NCBI RefSeq assembly: GCF_000023465.1
Contig: NC_014041.1
Span: 1,571,001-1,635,000 of the forward strand
Direction: 5' to 3'
Length of the DNA: 64,000 nt
From: Zunongwangia profunda SM-A87
GTDB taxonomy: Bacteria > Bacteroidota > Bacteroidia > Flavobacteriales > Flavobacteriaceae
Shown here: piece after piece, positions 34,828 to 44,663 of the stretch
How positions within the stretch are numbered: position 1 is the stretch's first letter
Layout of the letters: each line of letters begins with the position of its first letter
Program-made: the position numbers and the translations under genes
Notes under the pieces: generated by a model
What the model saw: the letters and a program-made list of their open reading frames with translations, nothing else
The model's database searches: none
What the model was told of the DNA's origin: nothing

Positions 34828-35781
34828 ATGAACCACAAGCACCAACATTCTCACGAGCACCCTCACGAAGCACATCAACATTCAGATACCAAAAATGGAC
34901 TAACCTTAGCCTTTTGGTTGAACTTAGTCTTTGCGGTTATCGAAGTGGTGGGCGGGATCTTTACCAATTCCACAGCAATTATTGCCGATACTTTTCACGA
35001 CTTTATAGATGCCGTTGCTATAGGAATAGCGGTTTTGTTTGAAAAAATATCAGGAAAGAAACGTTCTTCTAATTATTCGTACGGTTATAAACGGTTTTCA
35101 TTACTATCTGCGCTAGGCTTATCGCTATTTCTATTGATTGGAGCTGTCTTTATGATTAAAAGTGGCATAGAATCATTGATAGATCCCCAAGAAGTCAATA
35201 GTGTGGGTATGCTTTGGTTAGCGGTTTTGGGAGTGAGCATCAACGGCTTTGCCTTTCTTAGAATAAAAAATGGAAATGGAGGACACCACCATCACCACCA
35301 CGCGCACGGGCATTCCCACAATCACAACAGTAAAGCCATCATGCTTCACCTTTTAGAAGATGTATTGGGTTGGGTTGCTGTTTTAATAGGTGCTGTGGTG
35401 ATTTATTTTACGGGTTGGAATTGGATAGATGGGTTGCTTACCCTCGCCATTGCTGCTTTTATTTCGTACAACGCCACCAAAAATTTAATAGGAACCCTAA
35501 AGATAATGCTACAAGCGGTTCCTGAACATGTGAATATGGAAACCCTAACCTCAGAACTGAATACGATTGAAGGTGTTGCCAACATTCACGATTTCCACAT
35601 CTGGAGTTTAGACGGAACCTACCATGTGGCTTCGCTACGTGCTGTGTTGGACAGTGCCGATAATCCTTCTGAAAATAAAGTCTATACCACTATTTTAGAA
35701 CGCTTGAGTAACTACAATATTAAACATCCAACCATACAGATTGAAACCAATACAAAACACTGCAAATTTGTGAATTGCTGA
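34828..35781 (+). CDS. CDF family divalent metal cation exporter (CzcD-like)
   Basis: Proton antiporter that exports Zn(II), Co(II) or Cd(II) from the cytosol. About 317 aa with six TM helices. TM2 carries ADTFHDFIDA (HxxxD) and TM5 carries LHLLEDVLGWVA (HxxxD). A cytosolic His loop (GGHHHHHHAHGHSHNHN, 164-180) and a His-rich N-terminus bind metal, and the C-terminal domain has HDFHIWSLDG. I prefer ATG at 34828 (MNHKHQHSHEHPHE) over 34789, because homologues start with this His-rich tail. It follows the AraC regulator and a small His-containing protein. Confidence 0.92.
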   Translation: MNHKHQHSHEHPHEAHQHSDTKNGLTLAFWLNLVFAVIEVVGGIFTNSTAIIADTFHDFIDAVAIGIAVLFEKISGKKRSSNYSYGYKRFSLLSALGLSLFLLIGAVFMIKSGIESLIDPQEVNSVGMLWLAVLGVSINGFAFLRIKNGNGGHHHHHHAHGHSHNHNSKAIMLHLLEDVLGWVAVLIGAVVIYFTGWNWIDGLLTLAIAAFISYNATKNLIGTLKIMLQAVPEHVNMETLTSELNTIEGVANIHDFHIWSLDGTYHVASLRAVLDSADNPSENKVYTTILERLSNYNIKHPTIQIETNTKHCKFVNC

Positions 35782-35845
35782 AAACCAGAAAAGACGAGCG
35801 GCTAATGCGGCTATTTAAAGTCGGTTCGTAACACTGAAAAACAAA

Positions 35846-36125
35846 ATGAAGAACACCCTATTTGAAATCACCCAAATGGACTGCCCTTCGGAAGAAAACC
35901 TAATCCGAATGAAACTGGACGGAATTTCAAGTATTGTAAATTTGGACTTTGATATTCCCAACCGAAAACTGACTGTTTTTCACAGCGGAGAAATCGACCA
36001 AATCGAAAAGTCTATCCTCGAACTGAATTAGGAGGTAAGAAAATCTCGATCGGACAGACCGACCAAACAGACTTTAAAGAAAACGCCAATCAAAAAAACT
36101 ACTTTGGTCTGTTCTTGCCATTAAT
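35846..36125 (+). pseudogene. Truncated, frameshifted HMA-type cation transporter gene
   Basis: The first 61 codons encode MKNTLFEITQMDCPSEENLI, a metal-binding-like N-terminal domain with CPSEE, and end at TAG after SILELN. The expected continuation LGGKKISIGQTDQTDFKENANQKN follows at once in another frame, so a single base is missing. Similarity then fades near 36125, before any TM segment. The full family has a CDF-like membrane domain of about 200 more residues. It is a dead partner of the CDF exporter upstream. Confidence 0.65.
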
Positions 36126-36179
36126 GTTGCGTAGATCGACACTTTTTATTTATAAAAGTGGTGGTTGAGAATATGTGAA

Positions 36180-36238
36180 AAGGGGAATATCCTGTGATGA
36201 TAAAAGGTAATTCCCCTTAAATCTTCAAGATTTTTTTA
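36180..36238. terminator. Double hairpin between convergent genes
   Basis: AAGGGGAAT (36180-36188) pairs with ATTCCCCTT (36210-36218). A second small hairpin, AATCTTCAAGATT with seven T, follows. It separates the broken transporter from the convergent exonuclease gene. Confidence 0.6.
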
Positions 36239-37666
36239 TTATCCAAACCACTCTTCTTTTTGCAGTTCCGCAGCCTCCTCTTGGGGTTCGAGTGCAATTT
36301 TTTTAATATACTTTTTATTTTTGAGATAACTATTTAAAATTCTATCGGCATAATTCGAATTTTCCTGGGGAATCAGGTAATTGTCAAATTGAGAGGGTTC
36401 ACTTAACTCTTCAGAATTTTCGATAAAACCATAACCGGCATAACGGCCTTTTTTAAGATATATAAAAGATTTTTCAGTTTTTGTACGTCCTTTTTCTACC
36501 AATAAACAGGAATTTTCATATTCGTGAATATAATCGATAGCGCGAGAAACCCTTTGATTATATTCGGTTACCTCTATTTCGCCCCGGCACATTCCGCTGC
36601 AATCATTGATTTTATAATGGCTGCATTCTGCCACCCCTGCTTGCAAACCACAATATTTAGGGCATAATCTAAATTCCTGGCAAAGAAATTCCAGGAATTT
36701 TATGGCCTCTTCACGGGTATAGAACTTCATCCAGCTTACTGGAGAAACCTTATTTTTATGAATCACAAATTGTTCTATTCCTTTTTGATTGTGATAGGAG
36801 GTAAGGGTATAAGGCCTGCTTACTTTTTTCTGTGCTTTATTGAATTTTGGAAAATATTTTAAAATTAAAGAAGATTCCCGCAAAAGTGCAAGCAATTCGC
36901 TTCCGGTAAGTTCGTAGTCAATGCTATACGTAGCTTGCATTAGACTATATTTTCGGTTAGATTTTTCTTGAAAATGAGATTTTATCCGACTTTTAATATT
37001 TTTAGCCTTACCAATGTATAGCGGAATTCCATCTTTATCTTTAAAAAAATAAACACCGGTTGTAGAAGGAAGTTTTTCAAAATCCGATTTTCTAAAGTTA
37101 GGAGGTAAATAAGAAGCTGCTGTTTTTTGATTTAAAAAGTCCTTGAAAACTTCGTAATCGGGATCTAAATCTATAAAACGTTTAAAAAGTGTAACCGTAG
37201 CCTCGCAATCTCCATAGGCTCGATGCTTGTTATCATGCGGAATATTGATCGAAGTACAAAGATTTCCCAAGCTATAAGAAAATAGACCGGGGATAAGTTT
37301 TTTGGCCAGCCTTACGGTACACAGGCGTTTTCTTTGAAAGGATAAATTTAAACTCTCAAACTCAGCTTTAATAATATTATAATCAAAATTTACATTGTGA
37401 GCCACAAAAATACAATCCCTGGTGATTTCCTGAATTTTAGAAGCAATCTCAGAGAATTTTGGAGCATCGACCAGCATCTTATCATTAATGTTGGTAAGCG
37501 TTTCGATATATAGCGGTATTTCGGTACCGGGATTTACCAGTGAAGTGTATTCGTTTATCACTTCTCCATTCTGCACCACCAGCACACAAATTTCGGTAAT
37601 TTTGTTTCCTTTAATGCCTCCGCCCGTGGTTTCAATATCAATTATCGCAAATTTTACCTCTTTCAT
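36239..37666 (-). CDS. DnaQ-like 3'-5' exonuclease fused to GIY-YIG nuclease (UvrC/Cho-like)
   Basis: A 475-aa two-nuclease protein. The N-terminal DEDDh exonuclease has DIETTG (Asp10, Glu12), HNVNFD (90-95) and HRAYGD (148-153). The GIY-YIG domain has TTGVYFFKDKDGIPLYIGKAKNIKSR (202-227), and a Cys-rich stretch (LCPKYCGLQAGVAECSHYKINDCSGMC) follows as in UvrC-type proteins. Such fusions, related to E. coli Cho, are linked to nucleotide excision repair. It stands alone on the minus strand. Both active sites look complete. Confidence 0.9.
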   Translation of the reverse strand: MKEVKFAIIDIETTGGGIKGNKITEICVLVVQNGEVINEYTSLVNPGTEIPLYIETLTNINDKMLVDAPKFSEIASKIQEITRDCIFVAHNVNFDYNIIKAEFESLNLSFQRKRLCTVRLAKKLIPGLFSYSLGNLCTSINIPHDNKHRAYGDCEATVTLFKRFIDLDPDYEVFKDFLNQKTAASYLPPNFRKSDFEKLPSTTGVYFFKDKDGIPLYIGKAKNIKSRIKSHFQEKSNRKYSLMQATYSIDYELTGSELLALLRESSLILKYFPKFNKAQKKVSRPYTLTSYHNQKGIEQFVIHKNKVSPVSWMKFYTREEAIKFLEFLCQEFRLCPKYCGLQAGVAECSHYKINDCSGMCRGEIEVTEYNQRVSRAIDYIHEYENSCLLVEKGRTKTEKSFIYLKKGRYAGYGFIENSEELSEPSQFDNYLIPQENSNYADRILNSYLKNKKYIKKIALEPQEEAAELQKEEWFG

Positions 37667-38071
37667 GTTGCCAAATTAGTATTATTTCTGAAGCTTTAAA
37701 AGGAAAAAATACTAAAAATTGGAAATATTCCTTATTTGATTCCTCCAAGCTCTCAATTATAAATAAGAGCTGAAGCCGGTAGAGCGTTTTCAATCGCTAT
37801 GCATATCGCTCATAACAGCAAAAAAACGAATACATATTTAATATGGGAATACAAGGGTAGTGGTAATTTAGGAACTAAGTTTCCTTATGAATAGCCCGCA
37901 ATCTTAGCTTTTCAGAAAGCTTATTGAATTAAAATAAATGAATGAGTTCTCTTTTTATAAAATAGCTACAATAGGTATAGCCTTCTTCAGCTCAATAATT
38001 AATCGATATTCGATAATTCGCAGCTGAATTTCTAAAAAGCCCCTGGTCCAATTTAAAGGAGTAATAAAAAT
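37667..38071. other. Intergenic stretch of 0.4 kb without a recognisable gene
   Basis: Lies between two leftward genes. No open frame with family features and no clear repeat or promoter is visible. Confidence 0.3.
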
Positions 38072-39256
38072 CTACATTAAATAAAAAGCAATAACAAAGG
38101 CAATTACCGAGATGATAATCCCTAGCATAAATACCGTATAGGTTAATCTTAGTAGTAAATATTTTCGATGTAATACTTTTCCTAATAAATGTAGATCGAG
38201 CATTAAAGATTCGTATACATAATCCTTATCCTTAATCATCTCATTAATGCCCCATTTAAACAAATCGAAAGGCATTTTATGAAAATTCCCAAAGAAAAGA
38301 AGGTTAACGTCCCGATTTTTTACCTGCTCTTTGGTAAACTCACCACTGGTTACATTAGGCCGGGTAGACATAATCGATAAGATCATTGAAGCTACACTAA
38401 AAAGAACCAGTACAAGAGTAGGGATAAGCAGGTGGCGATTACTTACCGCATCCAGCTTAGGGATAAGGTTAGAAATCGCTAAAGAAATAATAATCGCATT
38501 TACCGATAATAATATGTTGGCCTTGGTATCTGCAATATCACTTAATTTAATATGGTTTCGTAGCGTGACCCTAAACAGCGTTTGGATACTTCGCTCTGGA
38601 TTGTCATTTTTATATTTAGCCTTAAGTCGGGCTTTATGCTCTTCCTTATTTAATTTTTTCTCCCTCTTATTTTGTTTTTCAACTAATTCCAGCAGATTTT
38701 CCTCTTTGGCCTGATTCCAGTTCTTTAGGGCATAATCAGTATAAAATTTATGCTTTTCAGTCAGCATTTTTATATTTTCCATAATCCACTCACTCGAGCT
38801 GTAATTTTTGCGATTATGTAACTGTAGCTCCTGTCGTAAAAGTTCACTGGTTTCTTCGTAATATTCCTTGGCAAAATGCGAAGAATCGGCGTCTTTGATG
38901 ATCATCTCTCCGATGTCCTGCGGCGTATGACTAAATTTGGTAGCCATAATATATTTAGACACCAGATCGATAAGTTCCTGTGTGGCGTTATTTTCCTCTA
39001 AAAAGCTTTCGGCGATTTTAACACTGGATGCTTCGTGGTTCTCATGACCTTTGGTATAACCGGTATCGTGAAACCATGCGGCCAGCTTAAGCGCCTCTTC
39101 TTGTTTAACATTAATTTCAGAATGTTCAATTAATTCTTCTGTACTTTTAACAACTCGTTCAGTATGCTTGTAATTGTGATATAGGAAAGTATTTGGGAGT
39201 TTTTCCTTGAATAATTCAAGCACGTAATCATCAGCTTTATCGAATAGGTTGTTCAT
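38072..39256 (-). CDS. HD-domain phosphohydrolase fused to a PycTM-type (DUF5706) membrane domain
   Basis: A 394-aa fusion. The N-terminal HD domain shows YHNYKHTERV (His31), WFHDTGY (His63-Asp64), HENHE and KDADSSHF, the full metal-binding set of HD hydrolases. A charged coiled-coil linker follows (about 175-225). The C-terminal third begins IQTLFRVTLRNHIKLSDIADTKANILLSVNAIII, the start of the Pycsar effector TM (PF18967-like) domain, with TM helices near 252-270, 282-302 and 372-392. PycTM proteins are membrane effectors activated by cyclic nucleotides in anti-phage Pycsar systems. No cyclase gene is adjacent. This fusion is common in Bacteroidetes, so a housekeeping role cannot be excluded. 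Confidence 0.85.
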   Translation of the reverse strand: MNNLFDKADDYVLELFKEKLPNTFLYHNYKHTERVVKSTEELIEHSEINVKQEEALKLAAWFHDTGYTKGHENHEASSVKIAESFLEENNATQELIDLVSKYIMATKFSHTPQDIGEMIIKDADSSHFAKEYYEETSELLRQELQLHNRKNYSSSEWIMENIKMLTEKHKFYTDYALKNWNQAKEENLLELVEKQNKREKKLNKEEHKARLKAKYKNDNPERSIQTLFRVTLRNHIKLSDIADTKANILLSVNAIIISLAISNLIPKLDAVSNRHLLIPTLVLVLFSVASMILSIMSTRPNVTSGEFTKEQVKNRDVNLLFFGNFHKMPFDLFKWGINEMIKDKDYVYESLMLDLHLLGKVLHRKYLLLRLTYTVFMLGIIISVIAFVIAFYLM

Positions 39257-39313
39257 CTATAAAAGTACTAGTTTAACAGATGCCAAATTACAAAAATTTG
39301 TCTAACAACATTT

Positions 39314-42300
39314 ATGAAAAGAAATAACTACTTCTGTTTTTTATTAATTTTAACTCTTGTGGCTTCCTGTACAAGCTCGGCTCCAAAATATCGTAAGGGA
39401 GAACCCACTTCTAATTTTGGATATCCTGAAAATAAGGAAATTGAAAAGACATTCTATTTACTAGGGGATGGCGGGTATTCTCCTGAAGGTGGAACCTCTA
39501 AAGCCCTTATTGCTTTTAAGGAGTTTATAAAACAGCGAGACACCAGGGGACAATATGCGATATTTTTAGGGGATAATATTTATCCGGTGGGCATGCCGCC
39601 AAAAGATGATCCATTACGAGAACAATCCGAATACCGGTTGGATGCGCAACTGGATGCCGTTGAAAAATATAACGGAAAAGTGATTTATATCCCTGGTAAT
39701 CACGATTGGTACAGTGAGCGTATTGATGGTTTGGAACGTCAGGAAGAATACCTGATCGAACAATATGGCGATTCTTTAGATTGGTCACCCAGTACGGGAT
39801 GTGGATTGGAGATTAAAGAAATTTCTGACGATATACAAATGATCATTATCGATTCCCAGTGGTATCTGGAAGACTGGGATAAAAGTCCTACGATTAATGA
39901 TGATTGCGATCAGATAAAAACCAGGGAAGCACTTTTTACTGAAATTGAAAGTGAGCTAAAAAAATCACAGCAAAAAACAACGATTATCGCCTTACACCAT
40001 CCTATTTTTTCCAATGGGATCCATGGGGGGCAATATAATTTTAACAGACATTTATATCCTTCGCAAAAGAAAATTCCGGTTCCGGTATTAGGATCTTTGG
40101 CGATGTTGATAAGAACCACCGGTGGTATTTCTATTCAGGATCTTCAAAACGAACGTTATAAGTCACTTTCTGACAGGTTAAGGACGATGGTTAAAGGAAG
40201 AGAAAGAGTGATCTTTGTTTCCGGCCACGAACATACCCTACAGTATATCGATCATGACGGGATAAAACAGATAATCTCGGGTTCAGGTTCCAAAGAAAAT
40301 TATGTGGCTTTGGGAACAGATGGTTTATTTGCTTTCTCACTACAGGGCTTTGCGGTATATGATGTCTTTAAAGATGGCTCTTCTTGGGTAAGCTATTATC
40401 GAAATAGAGATAATCAGCCGGAACTGATGTATCAAAAAGAAGTTTTTGCGGCTCCTAAGCCTTATAAACTGGGCGACTATCCCGACTCTTTTCCGCAGAA
40501 AAAGACAGCCAGCATTTACCCTGATGAGGATGTAGAGGTAAGCGGATTATATAAAACACTGTGGGGAAAAAGATATAGAAAATTATACGGGACTGAAGTA
40601 TCATATAAGGTAGCCGATCTGGATACCCTATACGGCGGTTTACAACCTTTGTTGGAAGGAGGCGGGCACCAAACCGTATCGATAAGGGTAAAAGATTCTT
40701 TAGATCGGGAATATAATATAAGAAGAATTAAAAAAGATGCCGTGCAGTTTCTGCAATCTGTGGCCTATAAAAGCACACCTATAGAAGAACAGTTCAAGAA
40801 TACGGCTGCTGAGAATATTATTAGTGACTTTTATACTTCAGCCCATCCGTTCGCTTTTTTAGCAATACCAACGTTATCGGAAGCTATTGGTCTGGCACAT
40901 ACAAATCCAGAGATCTTTTACCTGCCAAAACAGGATAATCTGGGAGCGATGAACGAAAATCATGGGGATGATGTATATATGATTGTAGAGCGTCCTGAGG
41001 AGCACTGGTTAGACAAGGAAAGCTTTGGATCCCCAAATCATGATATTGTTAGTACTGCAGGGATGTTTGAGCGTATACGAAGGGACGAGAAGTATAAAAT
41101 TGATGAGCCTGCTTACGTAAAAGCACGTATTTTCGATATGTTGGTAGGTGATTGGGACAGGCATCAGGATCAATGGCGCTGGGCAGAAAATGAAGATGAG
41201 GAAGGAAACCGAACTTTTACACCCATACCAAGGGATCGCGATCAGGTATTCTCGAATTTTGATGGTGCCTTTTTTGGAACCTTACGCTCCCTGATAGGTT
41301 TAGCCAATCAGTTTGCGGTGTATGATAAGAAATTAAAAAACGTTGAATGGTTTAACATTGCGGCTATTGGTTTAGATCGCTCCATCCTCCAAAATACCGG
41401 AAAAGAAACATGGTTAACACAAGCCAGGTTTATTCAGGAAAATATTACCGATCAGGTTATAGAAGAAGCCTTTAGTAAACTCCCACCGGAAACTAATGGA
41501 GAAATTACGGATGGGATTATTGAAAACCTGAAGGGAAGAAGAGATAATATTGTGGAGATTGCAGAAAGATATTATGATTATTATGCAAAATTAGCGATTG
41601 TAACCGGTACAGATAAGGACGATTTTATAGATGTGACCCGCATGCCTGAAGGGAAAACCAAAGTAACGATTTATAGAAATAAAAAAGGCAAAAGAGCCGA
41701 TATCGTAAGTGACTTTGTATATGATAAACAGTTTACCAAAGATATTTGGATTTATGCTTTAGACGATGATGATATTATTACGGTAGATGGCGAAGGCGAT
41801 CAGCTTATTTATGTAAGGATCATAGGGGGGCAGAATAATGATATTTACAGGATAAGAAATAAGAAGAAACTAAAAATTTATGATCACAAATCTAAGCCAA
41901 ATACCATTGAAGAAGGAGCTGATGCCCGGTTTAGATTTACAGACCAATACGATTTAAATATTTATGATAAGGATAAAAAGGTATTTAAATCGACTTCTAT
42001 TACCCCAGGTATAGGTTATAATCCGGATGACGGATTAAAGCTTGGTTTTAAGGCATTGTATACGATCAATGATTTTAAAAGAAATCCATATACATCACAG
42101 CACGAACTAAAGGCCGGGTTCTATTTTGCCACAGATGGTTTCGATTTAAATTATAAGGCAAGGTTTGCCACCATCATAGGCGATTATAATTTACAGGTTG
42201 GGGCGCACTTTACCAGTCCTAATTTTGCCAGAAACTTTTTTGGCTACGGAAATGAAACGAGAAATCCTGATGATGAACTTACATTAGATTACAACCGTGT

Positions 42301-43033
42301 AAAAATAAGCCGTGTTGGTGGAGATGTTGGTTTGGTAAACGAAACCCCTTTTGGTAGCTATTTTAGTTATAAGGCAAGTTTCGAAACGGTTGAAATCGAT
42401 AATATCCAGGGGCGTTTTATAGATGAATTTACCCCAGAGGATCCCGAGGGCTTTTTTGATCGTAAATATTTTGCCGGTCTCGATGCCCTTTACCGTTATG
42501 AAAGTTATGACGATGTCCTTAATCCCACCCGTGGGATGCAATTCGACTTAAATTTAGGAGGTAAACTAAATACAGCAGATACCGATCGTAACTATGGCTA
42601 TTTTAAATCGTATTTAGAGTTCTACAACTCGCTAATCCCAAGTAGAAAACTGGTGTTAAATAGTCATGTGCAAACGCAAATAAATATAGGTACAGATTAT
42701 GAATTTTATCAGGCAGCTGTTTTAGGTGGAGCTTCTGGCTTAAGGGGGTATAGATTACAGCGTTTTGCCGGTAAAAGTGCATTTGCTACCGGAGGCGATA
42801 TTCGGTATAGTTTTAACCAGTTTAAAACTTCCTTTTTACCCTTTCAAATAGGAGTCTTTGGAGGATACGATATTGGTAGGGTATGGGAAAAAGACGATAA
42901 TAGTAAGATTTGGCATGATAGCTATGGTGGTGGTATTTGGATTAATAGTGCTGAAGCTGTAAACGGAACCTTGCATGTTTTTAATGGAGACGAAGGTTGG
43001 CGTTTTAGTTTTGGGTTTGGATTCCGATTTTAA
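39314..43033 (+). CDS. Metallophosphoesterase fused to BamA/surface-antigen-like outer-membrane barrel
   Basis: A 1,239-aa cell-envelope protein. A lipoprotein signal (LILTLVASCTSS) precedes a calcineurin-like phosphoesterase domain with LGDGGYSPEGG, FLGDNIYPVG, IPGNHDWYS, ALHHPIFSNG and VSGHEHTLQ, so the di-metal site is complete. A middle region (about 420-830) contains DMLVGDWDRHQDQWRW, the residue pattern of kinase-like folds. The C-terminal 350 residues are a beta barrel (FFGYGNETRNPDD, YESYDDVLNPTRGMQFDLNL, LGGASGLRGYRLQRFAGKSAF) ending GWRFSFGFGFRF, a proper outer-membrane Phe terminus. Function unknown; possibly phosphate release at the cell surface. Confidence 0.88.
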   Translation: MKRNNYFCFLLILTLVASCTSSAPKYRKGEPTSNFGYPENKEIEKTFYLLGDGGYSPEGGTSKALIAFKEFIKQRDTRGQYAIFLGDNIYPVGMPPKDDPLREQSEYRLDAQLDAVEKYNGKVIYIPGNHDWYSERIDGLERQEEYLIEQYGDSLDWSPSTGCGLEIKEISDDIQMIIIDSQWYLEDWDKSPTINDDCDQIKTREALFTEIESELKKSQQKTTIIALHHPIFSNGIHGGQYNFNRHLYPSQKKIPVPVLGSLAMLIRTTGGISIQDLQNERYKSLSDRLRTMVKGRERVIFVSGHEHTLQYIDHDGIKQIISGSGSKENYVALGTDGLFAFSLQGFAVYDVFKDGSSWVSYYRNRDNQPELMYQKEVFAAPKPYKLGDYPDSFPQKKTASIYPDEDVEVSGLYKTLWGKRYRKLYGTEVSYKVADLDTLYGGLQPLLEGGGHQTVSIRVKDSLDREYNIRRIKKDAVQFLQSVAYKSTPIEEQFKNTAAENIISDFYTSAHPFAFLAIPTLSEAIGLAHTNPEIFYLPKQDNLGAMNENHGDDVYMIVERPEEHWLDKESFGSPNHDIVSTAGMFERIRRDEKYKIDEPAYVKARIFDMLVGDWDRHQDQWRWAENEDEEGNRTFTPIPRDRDQVFSNFDGAFFGTLRSLIGLANQFAVYDKKLKNVEWFNIAAIGLDRSILQNTGKETWLTQARFIQENITDQVIEEAFSKLPPETNGEITDGIIENLKGRRDNIVEIAERYYDYYAKLAIVTGTDKDDFIDVTRMPEGKTKVTIYRNKKGKRADIVSDFVYDKQFTKDIWIYALDDDDIITVDGEGDQLIYVRIIGGQNNDIYRIRNKKKLKIYDHKSKPNTIEEGADARFRFTDQYDLNIYDKDKKVFKSTSITPGIGYNPDDGLKLGFKALYTINDFKRNPYTSQHELKAGFYFATDGFDLNYKARFATIIGDYNLQVGAHFTSPNFARNFFGYGNETRNPDDELTLDYNRVKISRVGGDVGLVNETPFGSYFSYKASFETVEIDNIQGRFIDEFTPEDPEGFFDRKYFAGLDALYRYESYDDVLNPTRGMQFDLNLGGKLNTADTDRNYGYFKSYLEFYNSLIPSRKLVLNSHVQTQINIGTDYEFYQAAVLGGASGLRGYRLQRFAGKSAFATGGDIRYSFNQFKTSFLPFQIGVFGGYDIGRVWEKDDNSKIWHDSYGGGIWINSAEAVNGTLHVFNGDEGWRFSFGFGFRF

Positions 43034-43072
43034 AAATCTAACATCGTTAAGGCTATGTCAAGATAAAATACT

Positions 43073-43162
43073 CTGTCACGATAAGCATCGGTATCGGAGT
43101 ATCTCGAAATAAAAAATGATTTTCTAATAACTGCCTCATGGGCCTTCTTTGAGGCAGTTTAC
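43073..43162. repeat. Copy of a dispersed structured intergenic repeat
   Basis: Contains CTGTCACG, TCTCGAAATAAAAAATGATTTT and a strong hairpin ACTGCCTCA (43130-43138)/TGAGGCAGT (43150-43158). A diverged relative is at 23743-23822. The hairpin may also act as a terminator of the upstream gene. Confidence 0.5.
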
Positions 43163-43166
43163 TTAC

Positions 43167-43193
43167 AAGCCTGCATATTTGCAGGCTTTTTTA
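43167..43193 (+). terminator. Rho-independent terminator
   Basis: AAGCCTGCA-TATT-TGCAGGCTT with a six-T tail, placed after the phosphoesterase-barrel gene and before the TonB-type gene. Confidence 0.85.
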
Positions 43194-43303
43194 TGGTTCA
43201 ACGTTAGGTATTTTATATTTTATATAGGTTTTTGATAAAATAATATTAAAATTGTGATGATTAATAGTGTAATTTATTAATCATCAATCAAAAACCATCA
43301 AAT

Positions 43304-44635
43304 ATGTTTAAAAATGCATGTTTATTATTTGCATTTATTTCATTTGGAGTACAGGCCCAAAAATTTGAAATATCAGGAAAATTATTAGATAGTATTACCC
43401 GGGAAACACTAGAAGGGGCCACCGTCTTCACAGAAACTCTAAAAGATAGTACTTTAATCAGCTATACGATAACAGACGCTAAAGGCGATTTTAGTGTTTC
43501 CGGAAAATCTTCAAAGCAAAAAATAAATCTATTAATTTCTTTTGTGGGCTATGCGCCGATTAAAAAAGTAATCCTATTGCCAAAAGATGAAGATCCCATA
43601 ACCTTGAAGCCTATAGAAATGTTGCAAAAGGTAGAATCTTTAAGCGATGTGCTCATCGAAGGAAGGGTACCGCCCATACGAATTAAACAGGATACTTTAG
43701 AATATAATGCAGGATCGTTTAGAACCAAAGAAGGAGCCACCATTGAAGATCTTTTAAGGGAACTACCAGGAGTAGAGGTTGATGAGAATGGGGGGATTAA
43801 GGTCAATGGGGTTGAGGTAAATAAGATATTGGTAGGTGGAAAGGAGTTTTTTTCTGGAGATGGGAGTATCGCCACTAAAAATTTATTGAAAGATATGGTC
43901 GAGAAAATTCAGGTGGTCGATACCCGATCTGATAGCCAGGTTTTTAGAGGTGAAAAAGCCGATGGCAAAAGTAAAACTATTAATATAAAGCTTGATAAAG
44001 ATAAAAATAAAGGCGTTTTTGGCAGATTAGCCGCGGGTGGAGGGACAGACGAGCGTTACGAATATGCCGGATTAGCCAACTATTTTAATGATGATTTAAG
44101 ATTAAGTGTATTAAGTGGAGGTAATAATATTAATACATCCGGCTTTACTTTTGGAGAATTACGAGAGGTATTTAATACCTATGCATACACTACGTATAAT
44201 GGCGGGATAAGTATAGGAGGGAGGAGAATAGGAGGAGGAGACGGCATTGTAAATTCTAAAGTGACAGGTGCCAATTATGCAGATGATCTGGGTAAAAACC
44301 TGGAAGTAAGTTCGGATTATTTTTATACCGCTACCAATAATTATTTTGATAATATAAGCTCATCCGAAAATATAAGACCAGAAGGTAATTATTTTACCGA
44401 GAGTAGTTATAATTCTACAGGAAACCAGGATAAGCATGAAATCAACACGCATATAAAGCTGGCAATAGATTCGAGTTGGATGATAGATGCCCGCCCTAAA
44501 TTTAGTTATGATAAAAACTTTTCCAGAGGAAGTAGTACTTCTGAAAGTAGAAAAGAAAACGGTGATTTAAGAAATACCTCTACTGCTTCAAATTACGGAA
44601 TTACCGAGAGCACTAATTTTAGTACTGGACTTGCA
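43304..44635 (+). pseudogene. TonB-dependent receptor-like outer-membrane protein, cut by IS3 insertion
   Basis: The first 440 or so codons encode a signal peptide (NACLLFAFISFGVQA), a carboxypeptidase-regulatory-like domain (FEISGKLLDSITRETLEGATVFTE), a plug domain (TKEGATIEDLLRELPGVEVDENGGIKVNGVEVNKILVGG) and the first barrel strands. The frame then enters the left end of an IS3 element and stops at 44657-44659. No continuation is found beyond the right end of the IS at 45912, so the rest of the gene was deleted. Full-length relatives are about 800-900 aa. It is surely not functional as a receptor. Confidence 0.85.
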
Positions 44636-44663
44636 ACAAAAAACTGGACAAATAGTTGAATGA

